Shown one piece after another: positions 25,553 to 33,374 of a stretch of DNA of 64,000 nt. The DNA is from JAIBCC01 sp963763855 (lineage in GTDB: Bacteria > Acidobacteriota > Blastocatellia > Pyrinomonadales > Pyrinomonadaceae). Each line of letters starts with the position of its first letter. The first letter of the stretch is position 1. The stretch is from assembly GCA_963763855.1 (NCBI GenBank), contig CAVXPU010000011.1:6390-70389 (forward strand). Reading direction: 5' to 3'. Below the pieces are notes generated by a model. It did no database searches and had not been told where the DNA came from. It saw only the letters and a list, made by a program, of their open reading frames with translations. Position numbers and translations under genes: made by a program.

Positions 25553-25960
25553 TTAGACTTGAATACCACGGGCATGAAAAAACGATCCGATAAATGGAAC
25601 ATCTGAGCGATGTATGAATAGTGATAAAGCACTTAACACAAAGACTATACATGCCAAAACAAACAGCGTTCCGCCATCATCTTTTACCACGATTCCGAGC
25701 TTCGTTAAATGACTAAAAATCGCTCCCGTAATTGTTCCGAGGGCGAGCAAAGCACCAAGCCACGCTGTGTTTGGTATTAAAAGTAAAACTACGGCAATGA
25801 GCTCTACAATACCCGAACCGATTCGTCCGATTGCTTCATTTTCGCCCATTAAGGTAGAGAAAATATACTTCGATTCTTCCGCACCCGTAAATTTGAAAAA
25901 TAGCGTTTGGAATAAAATAATTGCGATAATTACGCGGCAAATCCAGCTTAAAATAGTCAT
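25553..25960 (-). CDS. DoxX-like membrane protein
   Basis: GAGG lies 8-9 nt before ATG 25960; a TTG at 25975 in the same frame overlaps that site and is rejected. The product (135 aa) has four hydrophobic helices with IILFQTLFFKFTGAEES at the first loop and GSGIVELIAVVLLLIP in the second, as in DoxX/DoxD-like proteins. These often act with thiol or quinone redox partners. It follows a DinB gene by 21 nt, suggesting an operon of two. Confidence 0.75.
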   Translation of the reverse strand: MTILSWICRVIIAIILFQTLFFKFTGAEESKYIFSTLMGENEAIGRIGSGIVELIAVVLLLIPNTAWLGALLALGTITGAIFSHLTKLGIVVKDDGGTLFVLACIVFVLSALSLFIHRSDVPFIGSFFHARGIQV

Positions 25961-25981
25961 AATGTTTAACCTCAAATTCTT

Positions 25982-26479
25982 CTAAGTATTTTGTGTTCTA
26001 TATTTAAGAGTAGAAGCCGCTACGCCCAAATCTTCATCGATCTTTATTCCCAAGATCGCTAGTTTCAAATTTATGATCGCGTAATGATGAACCGTGTGAC
26101 TTTGCATAAATTCGAGCTCACGGGCGAGCGTAGAACCACACCAGGATTCTTCGTTTGTTATGTCGTTCGCACGTTCGTGTCTGACCAAAAGTGTTTGATT
26201 AAAGTCAGCGTTTGCAAGGCTTTGCAGTTTCGCAATCGCTTCGTCAATTTTGGTGAACGCAAACTCACAATCACGCTCAATACGGACATCACGTTTTCGC
26301 TGATTATAGTCAATTCGCCCCGCCTCAAGTCCGGCAGCGAGACAATCAACGAAATCAAGGCAGTGCCTGATATGTCCGCCAATATCTTCATAAACACCTT
26401 TGTTTTCAACCTCTTGCAAAATGGTTTTACCTTGCCGGAGAATTGTTATGCAATCTTGAATTAATAGATGTTCTTTCAT
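25982..26479 (-). CDS. DinB-like four-helix protein
   Basis: The 165-aa product is entirely helical, with HIRHCLDFVDCL near the start, WCGSTLARELEFMQSHTVHHYAIINLKL near the end. The spaced His residues match the metal triad of DinB/YfiT-like proteins. Such proteins catalyse thiol transfer in some cases, but the substrate here is unknown. It is followed on the same strand by the DoxX gene. Confidence 0.7.
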   Translation of the reverse strand: MKEHLLIQDCITILRQGKTILQEVENKGVYEDIGGHIRHCLDFVDCLAAGLEAGRIDYNQRKRDVRIERDCEFAFTKIDEAIAKLQSLANADFNQTLLVRHERANDITNEESWCGSTLARELEFMQSHTVHHYAIINLKLAILGIKIDEDLGVAASTLKYRTQNT

Positions 26480-26523
26480 AGCAACTTCGCTCTACGCCCT
26501 ATATATTGGCTTTGCCGCCGAAT

Positions 26524-29076
26524 TTATTCCAAATTTATCAATAATTTTACTAAATCTCTTATTTTTACCGGTTTTGCACCTTTCGCACGATTTTGGGCAC
26601 CGATCTCAAAAGCGATTCGCCATTGTTCAAACAAGGTTTTATACGCGGAAAACAAACTATTCTTGCGGTCGTAAATACTTGTCGCTTCTGATGTTACGCC
26701 GTTTAACTCAATGATCTTGAAATTTTCGCCGCGTTTGAAATCGTCGACTGACGGAGTGCGGATGTCAAAACGCCCGAAATAAAACCCCTTATAACCCTTA
26801 CAAATACGGTCGATCTTCTCTTCAAGTGCGACGGTTTTTATCCAAGATCCATCAAGGAAAATCGCTCCGCGTGAATGCGTTCCAATATCAACTATGCGGA
26901 AATTTTCGTTCTTTTTTGGTACAAAATCAAGTTTTTCGTGATTGCGTTCGAAATATTTTTCCGCCATACAAACCGCTCTCTCATCCCGCAAAATCAACGT
27001 TTCAAGCGTCGAAGTTCCGTCGCCCGAAACGCTGGGAAACTGCTTTTCCGTTATCGCAAAGATCTTGCCTTTTTCCGCATTTGGATAGCGATAATAAAAA
27101 ACTCCGAATTCATCACCGACCGCAAATTCCTGCAAAATAACATCTTGCATGGATTCCTGAAGACGTTGTCCCAGTTCGTCCAAATTTTTGACAATAAAAA
27201 CATCCGCACCGCGTTCACCAACATCGGGCTTCAAAGCAATCGGAAAATTCAAATCATTTTCGTCAAGAAAGCGTTTCGCAGATTCAATATTTTCAGCGTC
27301 TTTCGGCAAAAAAAGATGTCTTAATAAATAAGGTTGTGCAGCTTCGGATTCATACAAACCTTTGTAAATTTCGTCCTTTGATTCGCCGATAAAACCGCTC
27401 GCGTAAATTGCGGGATTTGCACACGTAAATGTATTCAAACCGCGAAATTTTGTCCCCAGCCACGCAACGTAGACCAAAACTGGCGGATAAAACATTTGCA
27501 TCGACCAAAATTCCCAATGCCTTAATCGCCCAAGTTTGCCTACGAAAAGCCTTCTGCCACGCCACGTTGAAAGTTGCAAAATCAAACGCACGAGTAAGTA
27601 AAGTGCAACGATAAAAATCGCGATTTGCCACCATGAAGTCATCAGCGAATTTCTAACGAATTCCGCCCCAAGCCAATACGAAAGCCCAACCAAAAGCGGC
27701 GTCCAAACGCAAACTGCGAGAAGAAAATACAAGGCGAACAGCCAAAAATTCGTTTTCGCTACTCCGGCAAAGAAATACGTTGGTAAACGCAATCCCGGAA
27801 CAAAACGACTCAAAAATATCGCCCACGCACCCTTTTTCTTAAACCAATCAGACGCACGCTCAACCGACGGTTCCTTGATAAACCATTTCAACGGTGCATA
27901 TTTCAGTGCTTTTCTTCCAAAAAATCTGCCTGCCAAAAACAACAATAAATCGCCAAGATAAATCCCGAAAATACACGCAAAAATCGCCAAAGTCAGCGAA
28001 ATTCTACCTTGTCCCGCTAAGACTCCGGCGGTTATACAAGTTAAATCTTCGCTTATCATTGTCGAAAGCACGATGAGCAAAAAGAAGACAAAAGCCGTCG
28101 CACCTTTTGCTTCGGACATTTCGAAAGTGAAAGGTTTCCTTGCTTCTTCTGTCCTTGAAATATCAGCGTTTGAACGAATTACAGCTTTTCCGCTTTCAAC
28201 TTTCGCAAAGAAATCAAGCAGTAACGGCGACACTTTCTCAGGTCGCATAAACGTAAAAAAGTGATTATCGTCGAGCTCGTGATACTCGCTTTGCGGAACG
28301 ATTCTCGCGTGTTCGCGGGCGGTTTCCACAGGCACAAGCGAATCGTCTTTACCGTGAACTATCAAAAAGGGTTTGTCGGTTTTGTCTAAGATGTCACGTA
28401 AAGGTCGCTGATCGGAATCGTAAAAATTCCTGCAAAAAGGCGTGAAAACGTCATCGAAAATCCCAAAATGCGGTGTCAAGTTTTCCAATGCCCAAAATGC
28501 CGCCAACTGCAACCCATGAATTCCGTGATTTAGCGAATAATCACCCAAAAGTTCATATTCCTGAACGCCGATCGCCGATTGCAAAGTTATCGACGCGACC
28601 TTTTCGGGAGCAATCTTTTCGAGACTCAAAACAACACCGCCGCCCATGCTAAAACCGACGAAATGAGCCTTTTCAATATTTATCTTGTCCAAAAAATCCC
28701 GCACGTAATAGGCATGAGCGAGGAATGAATAATCTGGAATTTGTTTGGTTGAATCGCCAAAACCGGGCAAATCTATCGCAATTACGCGATGATTTTCGCT
28801 GAGTACTGGAATGAGTGCGTCAAATGATCCGCCGTCGCCCGGGCTTCCGTGAACCAAGACAATAGGTGCCGTGTTTGCCTGATGTTTTTGGCGAAAATCA
28901 TTGTAGGCGAGTTGGATAAATTTGTCGGTAGCCCGTTGATTCTCTATGGAGTGAAGTTCTACAAAAGATTTATTCTGATCCGATGAAGACTCAATATTTG
29001 CCTGTCTTACAAATGTGGAACCAAGCAAAATCAGAACATAAATTACTAAAAACCATTTGAGAATTTTCATTAACAT
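26524..29076 (-). CDS. Three-domain fusion: alpha/beta hydrolase, DedA/VTT membrane domain, ATP-grasp ligase
   Basis: The 850-aa protein starts with a membrane anchor. Residues about 65-290 are an alpha/beta hydrolase with oxyanion HGSPGDGG, nucleophile Ser143 in GFSMGGG, Asp244/245 and His272. Residues 320-500 are a DedA/VTT domain (GIYLGDLLLFLAGRFFGRKAL, FLSRFVPGLRLPTYFFAGVAK). Residues 590-830 are ATP-grasp-like (FPIALKPDVGERGADVFIV, VILQEFAVGDEFGVFYYRYP, KIIELNGVTSEAT). It may move a lipid or peptide across the membrane and modify it by carboxylate-amine ligation and ester cleavage; this is inference. All three active centres look complete. No frameshift is visible. Confidence 0.85.
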   Translation of the reverse strand: MLMKILKWFLVIYVLILLGSTFVRQANIESSSDQNKSFVELHSIENQRATDKFIQLAYNDFRQKHQANTAPIVLVHGSPGDGGSFDALIPVLSENHRVIAIDLPGFGDSTKQIPDYSFLAHAYYVRDFLDKINIEKAHFVGFSMGGGVVLSLEKIAPEKVASITLQSAIGVQEYELLGDYSLNHGIHGLQLAAFWALENLTPHFGIFDDVFTPFCRNFYDSDQRPLRDILDKTDKPFLIVHGKDDSLVPVETAREHARIVPQSEYHELDDNHFFTFMRPEKVSPLLLDFFAKVESGKAVIRSNADISRTEEARKPFTFEMSEAKGATAFVFFLLIVLSTMISEDLTCITAGVLAGQGRISLTLAIFACIFGIYLGDLLLFLAGRFFGRKALKYAPLKWFIKEPSVERASDWFKKKGAWAIFLSRFVPGLRLPTYFFAGVAKTNFWLFALYFLLAVCVWTPLLVGLSYWLGAEFVRNSLMTSWWQIAIFIVALYLLVRLILQLSTWRGRRLFVGKLGRLRHWEFWSMQMFYPPVLVYVAWLGTKFRGLNTFTCANPAIYASGFIGESKDEIYKGLYESEAAQPYLLRHLFLPKDAENIESAKRFLDENDLNFPIALKPDVGERGADVFIVKNLDELGQRLQESMQDVILQEFAVGDEFGVFYYRYPNAEKGKIFAITEKQFPSVSGDGTSTLETLILRDERAVCMAEKYFERNHEKLDFVPKKNENFRIVDIGTHSRGAIFLDGSWIKTVALEEKIDRICKGYKGFYFGRFDIRTPSVDDFKRGENFKIIELNGVTSEATSIYDRKNSLFSAYKTLFEQWRIAFEIGAQNRAKGAKPVKIRDLVKLLINLE

Positions 29077-29213
29077 AGATTTTACGACAGGAGTTTACAA
29101 TTGTTTTGGAATAAAAGTCGTTATTTCGAGCATAAAACTAAATGTTATTTATTAAAAACCCGGAAAAGGATAAAATGAGCGTAATTTTCAATTTTGCATT
29201 GTAAATAAAACAA

Positions 29214-29888
29214 ATGCAGCTTATTAAACAAAACATTATTTTGGTTCTTTTCGTGATGTTTTTTATTGTCCCGGCAAATTTTGCACAGGTAAAAACGCAA
29301 AATAGTACAAACTTTGCGATCAAAGAAACCAAAAAAATACTTAACGAAATTTTAGGAAAATCGTTTCCTGAGCTTGATGCTAAAGAGATAAAGATTAGAG
29401 CGTTTCAAAGTAACGATACTTTTTTCAAAGCACAATTTTCAATTAGCCGTTTTCTTACTTTTCGGCGTATGCAGACGACGATTTTTGTTAATCCTATCGT
29501 TTATGAAGGGAAAGCACCCGAGGGGGGAATTCGGGCGATTTTGGCACATGAGATGGCTCATGCAATTTATTATGAAAGGAAGAATCGCTTTCAGCTTCTC
29601 GGACTCGTAAGCTTAATTAATAGAGATTTTACGGCTAAATTTGAACGGACGGCAGACCTTGTCGCGATTGAAAAAGGTTATGGATCAGGTTTGATAAGCT
29701 ATCGAGAATGGCTTTATAGCGTTATCTCGGAGAAACAAATCACGATTAAAAAGCGTAATTATTTTACGCCGGAAGAACTAAAAATTATCATTCAGGGTTA
29801 CGAGAAAAATCCGGAAATAATGCGAAGCTTGAAGAAGCGTGTGCCGAGAAATTTAGAGGAAGTTAAAGCAGTGTTTAAAGAAGGATAG
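29214..29888 (+). CDS. Secreted zinc metallopeptidase (M48-like)
   Basis: The 224-aa protein has a signal peptide (cleavage near ANFAQ). The zincin motif HEMAHAIYYE is followed about 40 residues later by FERTADLVAIEKGYG, giving the third ligand in the gluzincin pattern of small M48 peptidases. It has no transmembrane helices beyond the signal, so it acts in the periplasm or outside. It is followed 10 nt later by an acyltransferase gene on the same strand, so co-transcription is likely. Confidence 0.75.
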   Translation: MQLIKQNIILVLFVMFFIVPANFAQVKTQNSTNFAIKETKKILNEILGKSFPELDAKEIKIRAFQSNDTFFKAQFSISRFLTFRRMQTTIFVNPIVYEGKAPEGGIRAILAHEMAHAIYYERKNRFQLLGLVSLINRDFTAKFERTADLVAIEKGYGSGLISYREWLYSVISEKQITIKKRNYFTPEELKIIIQGYEKNPEIMRSLKKRVPRNLEEVKAVFKEG

Positions 29889-29898
29889 TTTATGTTTT

Positions 29899-30681
29899 AT
29901 GTTGAAGCCGTCTCCAAATATTACTGAGGTTAAATCCGATTCAAACGGGAAGTCTGCACTTCGTTACACCGTGAAAATCGCCGAAACGCTTGACGAGATA
30001 AATTCGGCTTTGCGGCTTAGATTCGAAGTCTTTAATGTCGAATTCTCAAATCAGGAAGTTGACGAAAACACTATAAAACTTGAGTTTGATGAATTCGACG
30101 CAAAGTGCCGACATTTGATCGTAATAGAAACTGCAAGCGGCAAAACTGTTGGAACATATCGGCTTAATTGCCTGGAAACGGTCGGAACCGCAAGCGGATT
30201 TTATTCTTTCACAGAATTTAGTATTGAGGATTTGCCGTCGGAAGTCTTGGCAGAGTCGGTGGAAATTGGAAGAGCTTGTATTGCCCGGGAACATCGAAAT
30301 ACAAAGGTTCTTTTTCTCTTGTGGAAGGGTTTAGCGGATTTTCTGAAGCAGGCAAAAAAACGATATTTATTTGGGTGTTGTTCAATTTTTACGACTGATG
30401 CTGAAATCGGTTCAAGAGTATTTAAACAGTTGGAAAATAAAGGTTTTCTGCACCGGAATCTTCGTGTAGCACCGCGTAAAGAGGAAATTAGCGAACAAGA
30501 AAATGTCATGCGTAATGAGGAAATTGAATTACCGAATCTCTTTAATATGTATCTGAAAATTGGTGCAAAAATTTGCAGCAAACCGATGATAGATCGTAAA
30601 TTTGGTACGATTGATTATTTTGTAATCTTTGATCTGCAAACCCTTAATAAAAAATACCGTGCGATGTTTTTTGGAGAATAA
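29899..30681 (+). CDS. OlsB-like GNAT N-acyltransferase
   Basis: The 260-aa product has the features of the ornithine N-acyltransferase group: LRLRFEVFNVEF at the N-terminus, VGTYRLNC, EIGRACIAREHRNTKVLFLLWKGLADFL and RYLFGCCSIFT. The family uses acyl-ACP to acylate an amino acid in the first step of ornithine-lipid synthesis. No OlsA-like O-acyltransferase is adjacent, so the final product is uncertain. A hairpin terminator follows at once. Confidence 0.68.
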   Translation: MLKPSPNITEVKSDSNGKSALRYTVKIAETLDEINSALRLRFEVFNVEFSNQEVDENTIKLEFDEFDAKCRHLIVIETASGKTVGTYRLNCLETVGTASGFYSFTEFSIEDLPSEVLAESVEIGRACIAREHRNTKVLFLLWKGLADFLKQAKKRYLFGCCSIFTTDAEIGSRVFKQLENKGFLHRNLRVAPRKEEISEQENVMRNEEIELPNLFNMYLKIGAKICSKPMIDRKFGTIDYFVIFDLQTLNKKYRAMFFGE

Positions 30682-30685
30682 GAAG

Positions 30686-30714
30686 AAGACAGCCAGTTAG
30701 TGATTGTCTTTTTT
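30686..30714 (+). terminator. Rho-independent terminator behind the acyltransferase gene
   Basis: AAGACA (30686-30691) pairs with TGTCTT (30705-30710), followed by TTTT. The rest of the 30.7-31.03 kb gap is AT-rich and shows no credible gene. Its minus-strand frame at 30615-30815 has no start signal or family match. Confidence 0.6.
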
Positions 30715-31034
30715 ACATCCTTACAGAGAACATTAAAAGCAACGTGTTTGCGTTCGTTGACAGCTGTGGCTATTTGTAAATCTGCCGAAAGATTGGAATT
30801 GATATAAATTTCCATATGTGAATAAATTGAAATTATCAGCTGAATGAAGTAGTAGTTTATTTTGAGCGGAACACAAAAAAATTGGCGTTAATTTTAATTC
30901 CAACTCTAACGATTATTCGCAACTTTAGCTTGCATTGATTCAATGAAGGTAAAAGTTTTTATATGAGATTAAAAATCAGACATCTAGTTAGGAAATAGTT
31001 TTATTTGTGAAAACTAAAAGTAAAATAAGATTGT

Positions 31035-32222
31035 TTAATATAAAGTAAACGAACTAACTACGCCGATATAACAATTCTTGCTGCTCAAATTACGCGAAAG
31101 AGCAAACGTAAATTTTCCATCTACCGAATCTCCATTATTTTTGACGATAGCGTATCTAACCGTATTTCTTAATTCTTCGTTTCTAATCAGAAGGAAGAAT
31201 TTTTTATGTCCCACTGATTCATCTATAATTTCAAAAATATCAAACCGAAACATATCCGCGTCAATACAACTTTCATATTGACTAATATTACGAATGCTGG
31301 CTACAACACTAACTAATTTTCCGTAGTAATTTTCCGCATAAGTATCAATTTGCAATAAGTTCAATGGCTTGAGCGAATCAGTCTTCGGTGGCTTGGGGAA
31401 CGGTGTGCATTGTGAGCCGCTTTTAAAGCCTTTCGTCTCCGCCTCTTCTTTTCCACTGAATAAAACCTTAGTCGAATCATTTATTTTCGTGGATTCGACA
31501 CAATTAAAAGAGTAGTAATTCTTACTTTCTGAATCGCCGATAAATTCTATCCTTCGAGAAGTTACCGATTTTTGATTTGAAGGAGAGACAACAGATGTGG
31601 CAGGCTCACTTTTAGGATTTCCCGAAAAATATTTCGAGAATTTGTTGACAGCAGGAACAACGGCATAAATTTCGCCCGACGATCCATTGAAAAACACATA
31701 TTTCAAAGGAATGAAATCTATTGACTTAAATCGTTTATCAAATCTGATTGGAAAGCCGTAAACCGCAAGCCGTAGATTTTGCTTGATTGAGTTTACCGTT
31801 TCAGGATTTACCTTCAAAACAGCTACTTCCAAACCCTTGGAAAGTTTTTCATAAGCAGGAGAAACAACATTCAAAACATAATCTGAATCGGCAATTTTGC
31901 GATTGTAGAAATCGGATGTTATTTCACCTACACCTTTATCGTAATTTAGCCCCTCTTGTACAATAAAAACTACTTCCGATAGAGGTTTGTTTTGGTATTT
32001 TGTTTCTAGCAGAAATGACTTTAAGCGGACTTTGTAGGCATCGTCCGTTTCATTCGGTGTTTGAATAACTTCATCTTTAAGACTTTCAGTAAACACAATA
32101 ACTTCGGCGGGATTATCTCCTGAAATTATTGTCTGTTTTGATTGCTCGTTAGTTGGAGTTTGTGCTAATAAAGTAAAAGAAAGTAATAATATCAATAAAA
32201 TGGGGGTGGAGTATTTTTTCAT
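31035..32222 (-). CDS. Secreted protein of unknown function
   Basis: The 395-aa protein has a signal peptide (ILLILLLSFTLLAQ). It is rich in Ser, Lys and beta strands, with a central Ser-rich linker (SEPATSVVSPSNQKSVTS) and a C-terminal OB-like part (YAENYYGKLVSVVASIRNISQYESC). Cys residues C-x-n-C near the end could form disulfides. No conserved family is recognised. It has no close neighbours on the same strand and lies between two AT-rich gaps. Confidence 0.6.
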   Translation of the reverse strand: MKKYSTPILLILLLSFTLLAQTPTNEQSKQTIISGDNPAEVIVFTESLKDEVIQTPNETDDAYKVRLKSFLLETKYQNKPLSEVVFIVQEGLNYDKGVGEITSDFYNRKIADSDYVLNVVSPAYEKLSKGLEVAVLKVNPETVNSIKQNLRLAVYGFPIRFDKRFKSIDFIPLKYVFFNGSSGEIYAVVPAVNKFSKYFSGNPKSEPATSVVSPSNQKSVTSRRIEFIGDSESKNYYSFNCVESTKINDSTKVLFSGKEEAETKGFKSGSQCTPFPKPPKTDSLKPLNLLQIDTYAENYYGKLVSVVASIRNISQYESCIDADMFRFDIFEIIDESVGHKKFFLLIRNEELRNTVRYAIVKNNGDSVDGKFTFALSRNLSSKNCYIGVVSSFTLY

Positions 32223-32446
32223 TTTAACCTCTAAATTAATTTATCTATCAATCCTTTTTGATATTTATCTTCTTACGTGGAACTCATTGTTTTCACTACT
32301 TCCGAAGACGAACCTGATTTGGCTAATAATTCATCTTGGAAATAATAAAACATTCACCCAATATTGCCAAGTTTTTTTATGACCATCGTTTTTCTGCATT
32401 TTTCTATCCGTAAGTGTCACAGACAATATTTTTATTTTTAAACAAT

Positions 32447-32489
32447 AAAAATCGGCAAGGTAGCGTAAATGCTATACTTGCCGATTTTT
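32447..32489 (-). terminator. Terminator of the intron-containing tRNA gene
   Basis: AAAAATCGGCAAG (32447-32459) pairs perfectly over 13 bp with CTTGCCGATTTTT (32477-32489). It begins 6 nt after the tRNA 3' end on the minus strand, and the stem ends in a T-run in both directions. Confidence 0.85.
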
Positions 32490-32495
32490 TTCTTA

Positions 32496-32818
32496 TGCCC
32501 TCAATAGGATTCGAACCTATAACCAACGGATTATGCTTACCTACTACGGCTTTCGCCGCCTCTTTCGAGTTTGTGGTCTGGACTTTCTCTTCGCTTTACG
32601 CGTCTGCCGTCAAGTCTCTACACATTCTGATCAATAATCAGCTTTGCTCGGGATCACCATATTATTTTCATAATTTAGGCTTCCCCGAATTTGACAGATT
32701 CTACTAAAATGCTAACCTTCGATAACAAATTAGCAACCCAATTTTCAAAAAACCATATCAATTTAGAAGTAGGTTTTTATTTCTGAGTCCGCTGCTCTAA
32801 CCGTTGAGCTACAAGGGC
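32496..32818 (-). tRNA. tRNA with CAU anticodon, interrupted by a group I intron
   Basis: Exon 1 (32818-32786) gives GCCCTTG, D arm GCTC/GAGC and anticodon 5' stem GCGGA plus CT. Exon 2 (32535-32496) gives CATAA, TCCGT, variable loop TGGTT, T arm ATAGG-TTCGAAT-CCTAT and TGAGGGC plus discriminator A. Joined, they make a 73-nt cloverleaf with loop CTCATAA. CCA is not encoded. The G1-C72 pair rules out an initiator; it is elongator Met or the lysidine-modified Ile2 tRNA. The D loop and the TTGGTT segment resemble Ile2, but I cannot decide. It lies 52 nt downstream of the GTPase gene on the same strand. Confidence 0.9.
32536..32785 (-). ncRNA. Group I self-splicing intron (IC3-like) in the tRNA anticodon loop
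   Basis: The 250-nt insert follows exon U and ends in G, as group I introns require. It holds core elements in the right order: GATCCCGAGCAAAGCTG (Q-like), GTAGAGACTTGACGGCAG (R-like) and AGAGAAAGTCC (S-like). These closely resemble the cyanobacterial tRNA-Leu intron core. No homing endonuclease is encoded. A plus-strand frame across it is spurious. Confidence 0.88.
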
Positions 32819-32870
32819 GTTGAGCTAATTTAGTTTAGTAAAAAGTGTAGCTCGCCGCAAATGGCAAATT

Positions 32871-33374
32871 CTAATTTTTCTCCAGCATCAATTCTGTGAG
32901 TTCGTAAAAGGCTTGTTCTACTTTTTCGCCGGTTTTGGCACTCGTCCGCAAAACTCTCCAACCGTGTTTTTTCTGCATTTCTTCAATTTCTTCATCGGTA
33001 ATCGCGACTTGATCGACCAAATCATTTTTATTTAATAGAACATAAAATGGAATGTCGCCTACTTCGTGTTCTACCATTTGCTGAATCGAAAATGCGGTAA
33101 CAAAGGTCTCATGACGAGTTAAATCAACCACCATAAACAAACCGGATGCTCCACGCAGAAATGATGGGCGAATCTTAAATTCATTGTCTTCCCCCTGCAA
33201 ATCCCACAGCAAAAGCGTGACATCTTTGCCATAAACGGAAAATGTTTTTTTGTCGATTTTAAAGCCGATTGTGGAGTAGTATTTTTCCGAATAAATGCTC
33301 TTCACAAAACGCTGCACAAGGCTCGTTTTACCAACTCCGGAAGCTCCAAGCATACATATCTTTTTTTGAATCAT
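32871..33374 (-). CDS. Rab/Ras-like small GTPase
   Basis: The 167-aa protein has all G-boxes: GASGVGKTS (P-loop), Thr in YSTIGFKI (switch I), WDLQGE (in place of WDxxGQE, switch II), NKNDL (G4) and TSAKTGE (G5). It has no C-terminal Cys for prenylation. It is a Rab-like bacterial GTPase rather than MglA, whose longer sequence differs. The Gln-Gly order in DLQG could alter GTP hydrolysis. Its ATG overlaps the stop of the OmpA-like gene by 4 bp, so they are coupled. It likely acts as the switch of the kinase/envelope system encoded upstream. Confidence 0.88.
   Translation of the reverse strand: MIQKKICMLGASGVGKTSLVQRFVKSIYSEKYYSTIGFKIDKKTFSVYGKDVTLLLWDLQGEDNEFKIRPSFLRGASGLFMVVDLTRHETFVTAFSIQQMVEHEVGDIPFYVLLNKNDLVDQVAITDEEIEEMQKKHGWRVLRTSAKTGEKVEQAFYELTELMLEKN

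Noticed and set aside
30615..30815. Minus-strand frame reading ADLQIATAV, recalling a PIN-type toxin end
   Set aside because: It overlaps the acyltransferase end in antisense, has no partner gene and too little sequence to support a family.
32414..32707. Plus-strand 97-aa frame
   Set aside because: It runs across the tRNA exon and group I intron in the wrong direction; SIGFEPITN is the antisense T arm.
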